Part shown: piece by piece, positions 7,268 through 15,808 of the stretch
Layout of the letters: the number at the start of each line of letters is the position of its first letter
Position numbering within the stretch: position 1 is the first letter of the stretch
NCBI RefSeq assembly: GCF_000495835.1
Contig: NZ_AWGC01000004.1
Location: forward strand, 1-64,000
Reading direction: 5' to 3'
Source: Asticcacaulis sp. AC402
GTDB taxonomy: Bacteria; Pseudomonadota; Alphaproteobacteria; Caulobacterales; Caulobacteraceae
Length of the DNA: 64,000 nt
Translations under genes and position numbers: made by a program
The notes under the pieces: model-generated
The model's database searches: none
What the model was told of the DNA's origin: nothing
What the model saw: only the letters and a program-made list of their open reading frames with translations

Positions 7268-9382
7268 CTACCAGATGCGGACACGGTCTTCGGGCTTCAG
7301 GAAGTACTTGCCGTCAAACACCTTGAACGCGTCGTACCAGGCATCGATGTTGCGCGCGGGCCCCAGAGCGCGGAACTCGTCCGGCGAATGTGAGTCGACG
7401 GCCAGCAGTTGGATCATGGTCGCTTCGCGGCGTTTGGAACGCCACACCTGACCGGCCGCCAGAAAGACGCGCTGGTCGCCGGTAAAGCCGTCCAGCACCG
7501 GGGCTTCCTTGCCGTCCAGAGAGAGGCGGTAGGCATCCAGCGCGATCATCAGCCCTGCGAGATCCGCGATGTTCTCGCCCATGGTCAGGCCGCCCTGGAC
7601 CTTATGGCCAGGCACCGGCTCAAACGCGTCGTACTGGGCGCCGAGCTTTGTCGCCTGCACTGTAAACTTGTCGGCGTCTTGCGCGGTCCACCAGTCGGTC
7701 AGCACACCGTCGCCGTCATAGTTGCGGCCCTGGTCATCGAAGCCATGGCTGATTTCGTGACCGATAACCGAACCGATGCCGCCGTAATTGACCGCCGCGT
7801 CGGCTTCCGGGTCGAAGAAGGGCGGCTGCAGGATGGCGGCCGGAAAGACGATCTCGTTCTGGGTCGGCGAATAGTAGGCGTTGACAGTCTGTGGTGTCAT
7901 TCCCCATTCCAGCCTGTCAACGGGCTGGTCGACCTTGGACACCTGGAAGGCCCAATTGAAGGCGCTGGTGCGCTCCTGATTGCCGTAGAGGTCGCCGGCC
8001 TCGATGGTCAGGCCGGAATAGTCGCGCCACTTGTCGGGATAGCCGATCTTGACGACGAACTTGGAGAGCTTTTCCTGCGCCTTGGCCTTGGTGTCCGGCG
8101 ACATCCAGGTCAGGTTATCGATGCGGATCTTCATGGCGCTCAGCAGGTCGTCGACCAGGGCCTTCATCTTGGCCTTGGATTCGGCCGGGAAGTACTCGGC
8201 GACATAGGTACGCCCCAGGGCTTCACCCAGGGAGCCTTCGACCGCCGAGATGGCGCGCTTCCACCGCGGGCGTTGTTGCTTCTGGCCACCAAGCTCTTTC
8301 GAGCGGAAGGTCCAGGCGGTGCGCACGAAGCGTTCTGACAGATAGGGTGCCGCCTCATCGACGACGCGGAAGGTTTCCCACGCTTTGAGCGTTTCCAGCG
8401 GCGTGTCGGCGAAGACCTGGGCGATCTTCGGGAAGGCCGTGTTTTCACCGACCACCACCTTCGAAGCCTTGTCGAGCTGGGCGCCCTTGAAAAAGGCCGC
8501 CCAGTCGAAGCCCGGCGCATACTTGGCCAGTTCGGCGCGAGAGAATGGATTGTACGTTTTCGTCGAGTCGCGGCGCTCGATGCGTGTCCACGACACTTCG
8601 GCGATCTTCGTCTCCATGGCGACGATGTCCTTCGCCGCCTGGGCGGCGTTGGGATAACCCACCAGGCGCAGCATGTCGGCGACGTAGATCTCGTACTTGG
8701 CCTTCTTGTCGGCGAAGTTTTCCTTCAGGTAATAGTCGCGATCAGGCAGGCCCAGGCCGGACTGAACCATGTTGACGACATTGACGCGCGGGTTCTTTTC
8801 GTCGGCGGCGACATAGGCGCCGAAGAAGGACGAACCGAAGGTGCCTGAGCTCCTGCCCATCCACGCGGCCATCTCGGACCTGGTCTTGATACTCCGCACC
8901 GAAGCCAGCAGGGGTGCCAGGGGGGCGGCGTCGCGCGCCTCGATGATCTGAGTATCCATCATGGACCTGTACATGGCCGCGATCTTGGCATCGTCGCCGG
9001 TCAGGTCGTTGCGCGCGGCCAGTTTTTCGATGATGGCCTGGGAGCGCGCCTCCGAAAGGTCCAGCAGCTTGTAGGCGACGCCGTAGGAGGTCTTGTCGGC
9101 CGGGATTTCCATGCCGTCCAGCGCCTTGCCGTTAACATAGCGGAAGAAGCTGTCGCCCGGCTTGACCGATGTGTCCATGCCCTCGAGATCGACGCCCCAG
9201 GTGCCAAAGCGGGCCGCTGTTGTCAGATCGCCGCCATCGGCCTTGTCAGCAGCCAGATAGGCTTCCAGCCCGTGCAGGCTGTGCTGGGTCCGCTCTGTGG
9301 CCAGGCCGTTGTCGGCCGCCAGCACGGGGGATGTGACCAGGGCCAGAGCCGTCGTCAGGGTGAGGAGTTTGAGAAGACGCAT
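7268..9382 (-). CDS. M13 family zinc metallopeptidase, exported (second paralogue)
   Basis: A 704-residue exported endopeptidase, colinear with the M13 enzyme at 3258-5375. The zinc ligands HEISH (H542, H546) and E603 in GENIADLAG carry the same residue numbers as in the paralogue, and NAYYSPTQNEIVFPAAIL and the DRVRIW terminus are also shared. The start was set at 9382 because it opens a signal peptide (MRLLKLLTLTTALALVTSPV, then LAA) and has AAGGGG 8 bases upstream. The two copies face each other with small genes between them. Divergence across the rest of the protein suggests an old duplication and probably different peptide preferences. Confidence 0.93.
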   Translation of the reverse strand: MRLLKLLTLTTALALVTSPVLAADNGLATERTQHSLHGLEAYLAADKADGGDLTTAARFGTWGVDLEGMDTSVKPGDSFFRYVNGKALDGMEIPADKTSYGVAYKLLDLSEARSQAIIEKLAARNDLTGDDAKIAAMYRSMMDTQIIEARDAAPLAPLLASVRSIKTRSEMAAWMGRSSGTFGSSFFGAYVAADEKNPRVNVVNMVQSGLGLPDRDYYLKENFADKKAKYEIYVADMLRLVGYPNAAQAAKDIVAMETKIAEVSWTRIERRDSTKTYNPFSRAELAKYAPGFDWAAFFKGAQLDKASKVVVGENTAFPKIAQVFADTPLETLKAWETFRVVDEAAPYLSERFVRTAWTFRSKELGGQKQQRPRWKRAISAVEGSLGEALGRTYVAEYFPAESKAKMKALVDDLLSAMKIRIDNLTWMSPDTKAKAQEKLSKFVVKIGYPDKWRDYSGLTIEAGDLYGNQERTSAFNWAFQVSKVDQPVDRLEWGMTPQTVNAYYSPTQNEIVFPAAILQPPFFDPEADAAVNYGGIGSVIGHEISHGFDDQGRNYDGDGVLTDWWTAQDADKFTVQATKLGAQYDAFEPVPGHKVQGGLTMGENIADLAGLMIALDAYRLSLDGKEAPVLDGFTGDQRVFLAAGQVWRSKRREATMIQLLAVDSHSPDEFRALGPARNIDAWYDAFKVFDGKYFLKPEDRVRIW

Positions 9383-9586
9383 GGTAAGCCCCTTGTCCGG
9401 ATGCGGAGTTCCGGTTGGAATTAAGTCTTTCCGCCACACTATCGCCTTTATGCGCGGGGGCAACGTGAAATTTCGTTCATGTAATGCTGAACGTAGGGCA
9501 TGGTTTTTCAATTTTCGCCACTTTTGGGGTTACATTCTCGCCTGCCTTCCCGCATAGTTTGTAAATCCACGGAAATCTTGAATGGA

Positions 9587-11533
9587 ATGCGCATGATCTC
9601 GTCTGCCCCCGGCCTGCCCGCCCCGGACTTTCCCGCCCCAGACTTTCCCACCCCAGACTTGCCCGCCCCTGACTTAAGTGTCGTGGCCATGCACGTGGTG
9701 CAGACGCCCGGCCATGGGGCGGGAGATGGCAATGGCGCCTATCTTTTCATCATTGTTTTCCTGCTGGCGTCCGCGGTCATCGTGCCGATCTTCCAGCGCT
9801 ACAAGATTTCGTCCGTGCTCGGATTCTTGCTGGTCGGGGTGATGCTGGGACCAGACGTCTTCGGGCGCATCTCCAGCCACATGTCGTGGCTCGACGATTT
9901 TTCCGTGATGCAGTCCAGCGCGGTACATCAACTGGCCGAACTGGGCGTCGTCTTCCTTCTGTTTTCCATCGGGTTGGAACTGACGTTCGAGCGTCTGAAG
10001 TCGATGCGGCGGCTGATCTTCGGCCTGGGCGGTTCCCAGCTGGTGCTGTCGGCGATCGTGCTGACTTGCCTGTTCGCCACTCTCGGCCAAAGCTGGACCG
10101 CCGCCGCCATGCTCGGCATGGCCCTGGCGCTGTCGTCAACGGCCGTGGTCATTCCCGTCCTCGCAGACCGCAAGGCACTGCGCACCACGGCAGGACGCTC
10201 AGTTTTTGCCGTCCTGCTGGCCCAGGACCTGAGTGTGGCGCCGATCCTTATCACGGTCACCATGCTGGCCGGTGCCGCCAACGGCACATCCCAGGGGCTG
10301 AGCGGGCTGCTGGCCCTGATCCCCGCCCTGATCGGCATGGCGATTCTGGTCATCGGCGGCCGCTGGCTGCTAAGGCCACTGTTCAACACCGCCGCGGTGT
10401 CGAACAGTCGCGAACTGTTCATGGCAGCCTGTCTTCTGGTCGTCGTGTTGTCGGGTCAGATTTCTGTCATGGCCGGCATGAGCATGGCGCTGGGGGCCTT
10501 CGTCGCCGGCGTGCTGCTGGCCGAGACTGAGTATCGCCGCGAGATCGAAGTGATGATCGAGCCGTTCAAGGGTCTGCTGCTGGGCCTGTTCTTCGTGACC
10601 GTCGGGGCACGGCTGGAATTCGCCACCTTCCTGGCCAGTCCGGGCCTGGTCCTGGGGCTGGCGGTGGGTTTGATTGCCATCAAGGCGGCCCTGATCTATC
10701 CGCTTGCCCGGTCGTTCGGCCTGTCGCCCCGCAGCGCGGTGGAAACCGCTGCCGTACTGGGGCCAGCGGGAGAATTTGCCTTTGTCATAATCGACGAGGC
10801 CATCGGCCATAGGGTGATGAGCGCCGGCTTCGGCCAGGCGGTCATCCTGGCGGCCATTCTGTCGATGTTCAGCATTCCGTTCCTTGCGGCGATCGCCAGC
10901 CGTATTGGCAAGCAGGTCCAACCGCAGAAGACGACGGAAGCGCCCGAGATATCGCCCGAAGCCGAAGCGGTCGCCAAGGTCATTGTTGTCGGCTTCGGCC
11001 GCGTCGGCGCCCTGGTCGCCGACATGCTGGGCCAGCACAGCATTCCGTTCACCGTGGTCGATTTCAATCCGCAGGTCGTTCAACGCGCACGCGCCGCCGG
11101 GCTGGAGGCCTGGTACGGCAATGCTTCTGTGGCCGATTTTTTGCTGCGGATGGGGATCGAAAAGGCGCGTGCGGTCGTGGTGACGGCGTCCAATCCGACC
11201 TTTACTGACCAGTGCGTCAAATGCATCCGCTCGGTACGCGACGACGTCCACGTCATTGTCCGCGCCCGCGACGCCGAACATGCCCAGCGCCTGTACCAGA
11301 TGGGTGCGACCGATGCCGTCCCGGAAACCATCGAGGCCTCGCTGCAACTGGCGGAAAACACCCTGATCGACCTGGGCGTGCCGATGGGGCTGGTCCTGGC
11401 CTCGGTACACGAACGCCGCGACGTCTTCCGTGAGATGTTTGGCATCCGCGGCACCAGCAGTTCGGAGATATTGCGGGCCGCGCAATCGCGGGTCGCCGGA
11501 AAAGATGCGGCGGTGGTGGAGCCAGCACCCTGA
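9587..11533 (+). CDS. Kef-type monovalent cation:proton antiporter (CPA2) with TrkA-N domain
   Basis: About 648 residues. A multi-pass Na+/H+ exchanger domain (roughly residues 45-420) contains the CPA2 signatures GFLLVGVMLGPDVFG and ALSSTAVVIPVLAD. It is followed by a cytosolic Rossmann-type TrkA-N domain (VIVVGFGRVGALVADML, roughly 465-590) that binds NAD(H) or other nucleotides. This layout is that of KefB/KefC potassium efflux systems gated by redox or thiol adducts; no ancillary KefF/KefG gene is adjacent. The N-terminus carries four five-residue repeats. The start is uncertain: 9587 and 9593 are both possible and no strong ribosome site is seen. Confidence 0.85.
   Translation: MRMISSAPGLPAPDFPAPDFPTPDLPAPDLSVVAMHVVQTPGHGAGDGNGAYLFIIVFLLASAVIVPIFQRYKISSVLGFLLVGVMLGPDVFGRISSHMSWLDDFSVMQSSAVHQLAELGVVFLLFSIGLELTFERLKSMRRLIFGLGGSQLVLSAIVLTCLFATLGQSWTAAAMLGMALALSSTAVVIPVLADRKALRTTAGRSVFAVLLAQDLSVAPILITVTMLAGAANGTSQGLSGLLALIPALIGMAILVIGGRWLLRPLFNTAAVSNSRELFMAACLLVVVLSGQISVMAGMSMALGAFVAGVLLAETEYRREIEVMIEPFKGLLLGLFFVTVGARLEFATFLASPGLVLGLAVGLIAIKAALIYPLARSFGLSPRSAVETAAVLGPAGEFAFVIIDEAIGHRVMSAGFGQAVILAAILSMFSIPFLAAIASRIGKQVQPQKTTEAPEISPEAEAVAKVIVVGFGRVGALVADMLGQHSIPFTVVDFNPQVVQRARAAGLEAWYGNASVADFLLRMGIEKARAVVVTASNPTFTDQCVKCIRSVRDDVHVIVRARDAEHAQRLYQMGATDAVPETIEASLQLAENTLIDLGVPMGLVLASVHERRDVFREMFGIRGTSSSEILRAAQSRVAGKDAAVVEPAP
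9617..9676 (+). repeat. Four tandem 15-bp units inside the antiporter N-terminus
   Basis: Units based on CCCGCCCCAGACTTT occupy 9617-9631, 9632-9646, 9647-9661 and 9662-9676. They encode PAPDF, PAPDF, PTPDL and PAPDL just before the first membrane segment. The unit length is a multiple of three, so copy change would keep the frame. Confidence 0.85.
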
Positions 11534-11537
11534 AGGT

Positions 11538-11909
11538 TCAGGCGCAATACTGGGCCAGCAGGTCGTCAATTTCCTGCGACTGCTGCTGAATCTCGGACTG
11601 AAGCCCGTTGAGCTCAGTGACTTGTGCCTCGCGGTCGCCGGCGCTCAGCGTGTTGTCATCGACAACGACCTGGCGATACCGGTCGAGCAATCCGACAGTG
11701 ACCGCCAGTTCCTCGCCGGCTTTTTTCAGGTGTGGACAGGTACCGGGCATATTGCCGGCAGTGACTTCGGCCGAAGCCTGGCCCAGCGCGACATTGCTGG
11801 CTTCCAGGTGCGCAATGGTTTGCGCTTCCAGCGAAGCTTTGCTATCGGCGGCCACGGCCGTCGTGGCAAACAGGGCCAGTGAAAAGGTCAGGATCGCTAA
11901 ATGCCGCAT
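11538..11909 (-). CDS. Small periplasmic helical protein
   Basis: A 123-residue exported protein with a signal peptide (MRHLAILTFSLALFATTAVA, cleavage after VAA). The mature part is predicted helical with heptad-like spacing, especially near the C-terminus (VTELNGLQSEIQQQSQEIDD), and has two cysteines (GTCPHLK and AQYCA). AGGAGG lies 6 bases before the start. It converges on the antiporter gene with a 4-base gap. Not assigned to a family. Confidence 0.7.
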   Translation of the reverse strand: MRHLAILTFSLALFATTAVAADSKASLEAQTIAHLEASNVALGQASAEVTAGNMPGTCPHLKKAGEELAVTVGLLDRYRQVVVDDNTLSAGDREAQVTELNGLQSEIQQQSQEIDDLLAQYCA

Positions 11910-11995
11910 GGTGGCCTCCTTTTTCCTGGGAGGCTAACACCGAACAGGTGTCTGTAAGAGTTACAATCTCTGTAAGCCTGGAGCCCAATCCGACA

Positions 11996-12026
11996 ATATG
12001 TGCAGCACTTTGCCGATTGCGCTCTA
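11996..12026 (+). repeat. Tail fragment of the dispersed repeat (copy J)
   Basis: Only the terminal part is present: a GCAGCACTTTG segment followed by CCGATTGCGCTCTA. Read on the minus strand, its end (TAGAGCGC) provides the TAG stop codon of the prephenate dehydrogenase-like gene. Confidence 0.7.
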
Positions 12027-12788
12027 GTTACCGCTGCCGTCGTGGGCTTCCAGGCGGTTGCGCAGCGAATCGATCTCGTGGAAAAAACGCCGCCGGACCT
12101 CGGCTGCGAACGGATTGTCGCGCTCGATACTGAGGAACAGTTCGTCGGAATCCGCGGCAACCAGGCCGATACCCTGCATCAGAAAGTCGTACGACCGCGT
12201 CGTGTGCACGGTAGGCAGGGGCTCCAGACCCGACATGACCTTGGCAATCAGGTGGGTCAGGCCCTGGACAGCGGCCAGGGCCTTGTCATGTTGTTCCGGT
12301 GTCGCCACCGAAACCTTCAGGTCAAGGGTTTCGCGGAAGAAGCGCAGGATCGGGTCCAGCCGGCGGATCCGCACAGGGCAGACGACGATTTCCAGGTCAT
12401 GGATGCCCTTTCGCGCCGACTGCGGCCCGAACAGAGGATGGGTGCACAGGATATAGGTGCTTTTGGGCAGGGTGGCTTCCAGCCACATCGCCGGCTTCAT
12501 CTTGACCGATCCGACGTCGATGACCATGGCGCGCGGATGGACCAGGGGCGCAATCTTTTCGGCAACGGCCTTCATGGCGCGGATCGGGACCGCCAGGACG
12601 ACGATGCGACAGGCGGCAGCCTCTTCCAGACTGACCATGTGAACATTGTGCCGCCGGGCGAAGGCGCGGGCCTGAGAACTCGGGTCATAGGCGTAGATGT
12701 CGAAATAGGGCGACAGGTGCTTGACGATCAGGCGGCCGAACGCACCTAACCCGAACAGTCCCAGCTTCTCGACCCGTTTTGTGAGCAC
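12024..12788 (-). CDS. Prephenate dehydrogenase-like protein
   Basis: A 254-residue NAD(P)-dependent enzyme of the TyrA family, which converts prephenate or arogenate on the way to tyrosine. The dinucleotide fold opens with GLFGLGAFG (residues 10-18), followed by DVGSVKMKP and the substrate-loop motif THPLFGPQSA near residue 116, as in TyrA. The protein is shorter than full TyrA (about 280-310), with a reduced helical C-terminal dimerisation domain, and resembles the stand-alone short form found in alphaproteobacteria. The start is GTG with GAGG 8 bases upstream. The TAG stop lies within a repeat fragment. No other aromatic pathway gene is adjacent. Confidence 0.8.
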   Translation of the reverse strand: MLTKRVEKLGLFGLGAFGRLIVKHLSPYFDIYAYDPSSQARAFARRHNVHMVSLEEAAACRIVVLAVPIRAMKAVAEKIAPLVHPRAMVIDVGSVKMKPAMWLEATLPKSTYILCTHPLFGPQSARKGIHDLEIVVCPVRIRRLDPILRFFRETLDLKVSVATPEQHDKALAAVQGLTHLIAKVMSGLEPLPTVHTTRSYDFLMQGIGLVAADSDELFLSIERDNPFAAEVRRRFFHEIDSLRNRLEAHDGSGN

Positions 12789-12968
12789 CGCCCCGCCTCA
12801 TATCGTTTTTGAATGGGCGCCCTTATCATACGGCCAGGGGTGTGGCGAGACAAAACGCGCACGGCTGGCGCGATGTCGGCACGTTTTTTGCGCAATTTTC
12901 AGCTCGAGTGTGAAGACGTGCCTCATCGGCGACGTGATCAGGGAATAGAATTGCAAGCCTGCGTCACC

Positions 12969-13715
12969 CTACTCCGCCGAGCGATCGTCGCCGCGGTAGA
13001 TACGTTTTTTCTTGTTCTTGTTAGGCTTTCCATCGTGCGGGGCCTCGGCGGCCACCTGGGCCGGCGTTTTGGTCAGTTCCTCGAGTGCTATGCCGCCGTC
13101 GCCATTGGCGTCAAGGATCGAAAAGCGCTGTTCGCTGGCGGCAACCCATTCGACGTCGGACACCTTGAAGTCGAGGTTGGAATCAGCGGCACGTACCGGT
13201 TGCGGCTCGTCGATCAGGCTGTATTGTGACGCGCCCTGAACCGTCTTGACGTAGCGGTTTTGCGCCGCGCCGCGGTCAATGTCCATGGTCGGATCGGACT
13301 TGCGGACGAAGACCTTGGGCTGGCGGATACGCGGGTCGACACGGGTGATTTCCGGCGCCACCTGGGTTTCGTAGCGGGTGTTTTCCGGGCTGTTGATGAC
13401 CGTATCCTTGTTCTGGTCCAGCAGGATGAAAAAGGCCATGCTGTCGATCAGGAATTCTTCGTGGCTGATCTTACCGTCCTTGTCGCGGTCGGCCTGGGTG
13501 AACCAGGCATCCTTGGGATAGGGATCTGAGGACTTGGCGCGGAAAGGTTGACCCGCCGGCGAAAAAAAGACGTTCAGGCCGGCCGGAACCAGCGGCGCCT
13601 GCGCCGCAGCAACGCCGGCTGTGGCCAGAAAGATCGGGGCCAGAAAGATCGGGGCCAGAAAGATCGGGGCCAGAAAGATCGGGGCCAAAGCGAGGGTAGC
13701 GGCGAAAAGGCGCAT
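12969..13715 (-). CDS. Exported EF-hand calcium-binding protein
   Basis: A 248-residue protein with two good EF-hand loops, DRDKDGKISHEEF and DANGDGGIALEEL, and a degenerate one (DQNKDTVINSPE). The signal peptide is odd: after MRLFAATLAL the sequence APIFL is repeated four times before ATAGVAAAQ, which lengthens the hydrophobic core. That repeat comes from a 15-bp DNA tandem repeat. The C-terminus is Lys-rich (KPNKNKKKR). The start at 13715 was chosen to begin the signal peptide; the frame remains open upstream to 13793. It probably acts as a periplasmic calcium buffer or sensor; no partner is evident. Confidence 0.75.
   Translation of the reverse strand: MRLFAATLALAPIFLAPIFLAPIFLAPIFLATAGVAAAQAPLVPAGLNVFFSPAGQPFRAKSSDPYPKDAWFTQADRDKDGKISHEEFLIDSMAFFILLDQNKDTVINSPENTRYETQVAPEITRVDPRIRQPKVFVRKSDPTMDIDRGAAQNRYVKTVQGASQYSLIDEPQPVRAADSNLDFKVSDVEWVAASEQRFSILDANGDGGIALEELTKTPAQVAAEAPHDGKPNKNKKKRIYRGDDRSAE
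13623..13682 (-). repeat. Four identical tandem 15-bp units in a signal peptide
   Basis: GGCCAGAAAGATCGG is repeated exactly four times (13623-13637, 13638-13652, 13653-13667, 13668-13682) and encodes APIFL repeats in the signal peptide of the EF-hand protein. Identity between units implies recent expansion. Confidence 0.9.
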
Positions 13716-13936
13716 TTGCAGCTCACATAGACGGAGACGATGGAAAAGGTCTAGGTAGGCTTTATGGTCAATTTCAGGCGCACCCGCAACCATGCTGTCG
13801 CAAAGCCCCGGGTCGTCCGACGACTTGACGGTCTGTTTAAAACTCCTGGCGACGATTTGGGCAGTGTTTCGGGCGCAGGCGTGTGCCCGGCAAACCAGGC
13901 TGGCGCGGCAAGGTATTCAGCGATTTAGAGGGGATA

Positions 13937-14140
13937 TCAGATCTTTCCGTCAAAGAACTCGCGCTTCACGGATGCCCAGATGTATTCGAGCACCAGGAAA
14001 TAGAAGGCGGTTCGGACATAGCGGCTTGTGTCGAATACGGTGTAATATTCAATGACAATGGCAAAAACCAAAACCAGGCTCATGATGCAGCCGGCAATGA
14101 TCAGGCGCTTCGGCTTCACGAGTTTTTCGACAAGGGTCAT
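13937..14140 (-). CDS. Small two-helix membrane protein
   Basis: A 67-residue protein with two hydrophobic segments (LIIAGCIMSLVLVFAIVIEY and VRTAFYFLVLEYIWASV) and a basic N-terminus (MTLVEKLVKPKR). No good ribosome site is visible, but the composition is typical of a real small membrane protein. Function unknown. Nothing else is recognised in 14141-14359. Confidence 0.5.
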   Translation of the reverse strand: MTLVEKLVKPKRLIIAGCIMSLVLVFAIVIEYYTVFDTSRYVRTAFYFLVLEYIWASVKREFFDGKI

Positions 14141-14359
14141 CTACGCGAACTCAGCTATTTGACAAAATTGACATAAGGAAAAGCCTAACACGGCATCCTT
14201 GCCGGGCCGTTAACACGCCGCTCTTGACTATGGCACCCTATGCCCTGTGGCCGAATCCGCCAGTCCTGCTTATCATTTTTTTGCCCAGCCCCGCCCTTCG
14301 TCCCCGGCATCGGGCGCTCGTCCCGAGGTGGTGGCGAACTGCACCGCAGGGTCTAGTCT

Positions 14360-14995
14360 ATGCGGATGCACAGTCTAAACACTCTCGTTCATATCATCTG
14401 CGGCGTCCTGGCGCTGATCCTGGGCCTCGTTCCCCTGCTGTCGCCCAAGGGTCGCGGCGTCCATCGCATTTTCGGCTGGCTGTTCGTGGCGGCCGGGACC
14501 GGCGTCCTGGGCGCCGCGGTGGCCGGGGTGCTGTTCTGGCCGCAGCCCGGGCCGTTGATCATCGCGACCCTGGCGGCCGGCTATCAGTTTATCGGAGCCT
14601 TGCGCGCCCTGCCGCGTTTCAGGGAGACGCCAGGTCCTCTCGACGCCGTTTTCTCCGTCGGCGCTCTGGCGGCCTGCGGATGGCTGGTGGCCAACATGGG
14701 CCGCGGTACGGCTGCGTGGCCGCCTGTGGTCGGCTATAGTGCTCTGGGTTTCCTGGCGACGGTAGCGCTCTATGACCTCAGCCGCCACCTGTGGACCAGG
14801 GCCTGGCGGGTCCATGTGCGCGAGATCGACCACGGCCTGAAGATGACCGGCGCCTATTTCGCCATGATGTCGGCCGGCGCGGGAAACCTGCTGCGCGACG
14901 GCCATCCGTGGAGCCAGATCCTGCCGCAAATAATCGGGATGCTTGTGATGATCCTGTTTTTGGTGCTCCATATTCGCAAAGCACGACAGGGATGA
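14360..14995 (+). CDS. Multi-pass membrane protein, DUF2306-like
   Basis: A 211-residue protein with about six hydrophobic segments. It begins NTLVHIICGVLALILGLVPLL followed by KGRGVHRIFGWLFV, the His/Gly-rich pattern seen in small membrane proteins of the DUF2306 type. AGGG lies 9 bases upstream of the start. It ends three bases before the LytTR regulator gene, so the two are almost certainly co-transcribed and may work together, for example as signal transmitter and regulator. The family assignment is from general resemblance and is not firm. Confidence 0.65.
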   Translation: MRMHSLNTLVHIICGVLALILGLVPLLSPKGRGVHRIFGWLFVAAGTGVLGAAVAGVLFWPQPGPLIIATLAAGYQFIGALRALPRFRETPGPLDAVFSVGALAACGWLVANMGRGTAAWPPVVGYSALGFLATVALYDLSRHLWTRAWRVHVREIDHGLKMTGAYFAMMSAGAGNLLRDGHPWSQILPQIIGMLVMILFLVLHIRKARQG

Positions 14996-14998
14996 TTC

Positions 14999-15808
14999 AT
15001 GAAGCTGCGGCACTGGCCGGTCTGGATGGGTGTCGTGTTCTGTCTCACGACCATCGCCTTTGCATCCATGGCGATCATTGCCATCCGGCGCCAGTCGGGT
15101 GTCGATCTGCCGTGGAGCCAAGCTGTGCTGTGGCAGGGCCTGATCTACGGTAGCTGGTGGCCCTTTGCCTGGATTGTCGCGCGCATCGTCGCCCGGTTGG
15201 ATCTGAAGCCGATCCTGATCGCGGCGCTTTATCCCGCCTGGGCGGTCTATGTCTTCGGCCATGCGCTGCTGGCGGCCTGGATCGACTATAGCTTCGGTGC
15301 GTCGGGCACGGTATGGCGGGGGTGGTTGCATCGCCTGCCGATCGATGTTCTTATCGCCACGGCGATTACCGCCATGGTGATCGCGGTGGCCGCCTGGCGC
15401 CTGGCCCAGGTTGAGGCCGCCCGAGCCGCCGAGCTGAACCGGGCCCTCGACGCCGCGCGCGCTGCAGCACCTCACGGCGAAACGCCGCTTCTGGTCTCGG
15501 CCGGAAGCAAACGCGTACCGGTTGCGGTCGTCGAGGTCGAGTGGTTCGGAGCCGCCGCCAACTACGTCGTGGTCAACTGGAATGGCCGTGAGGGCCTTGT
15601 GCGCGAGACCCTGACGGCACTGCTTGAACGGCTGGATCCCGTGGTCTTTGCCCGGGCGCACCGTTCGGCTGTGGTCAATCTGGCGCGGGTGGCGTCGGCG
15701 CGCGCCCTGGTCGACGGGAGCTGGGTCCTGACCATGGCCAGCGGCGCCGAGATCGTGGTCAGCCGCACCTATCGCGACGACATCCTGAAGCGGCTGGGGC
15801 GGCCCTGA
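14999..15808 (+). CDS. Membrane-anchored LytTR-type transcriptional regulator
   Basis: A 269-residue protein with four hydrophobic segments (residues about 8-135) followed by a LytTR DNA-binding domain (about 165-266). Diagnostic LytTR patterns are VEVEWFGAAANYVVV and PVVFARAHRSAVVNL, with the basic ending VSRTYRDDILKRL. LytTR proteins bind paired direct repeats with a ten-strand beta fold; the fused membrane domain makes this a one-component membrane sensor-regulator. The upstream membrane protein overlaps its likely operon. The inducing signal is unknown. Confidence 0.85.
   Translation: MKLRHWPVWMGVVFCLTTIAFASMAIIAIRRQSGVDLPWSQAVLWQGLIYGSWWPFAWIVARIVARLDLKPILIAALYPAWAVYVFGHALLAAWIDYSFGASGTVWRGWLHRLPIDVLIATAITAMVIAVAAWRLAQVEAARAAELNRALDAARAAAPHGETPLLVSAGSKRVPVAVVEVEWFGAAANYVVVNWNGREGLVRETLTALLERLDPVVFARAHRSAVVNLARVASARALVDGSWVLTMASGAEIVVSRTYRDDILKRLGRP

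Noticed and set aside
14375..15661. 428-codon open frame on the minus strand
   Set aside because: Opposite two clear membrane/LytTR genes; low-complexity His/Gln/Arg-rich sequence.
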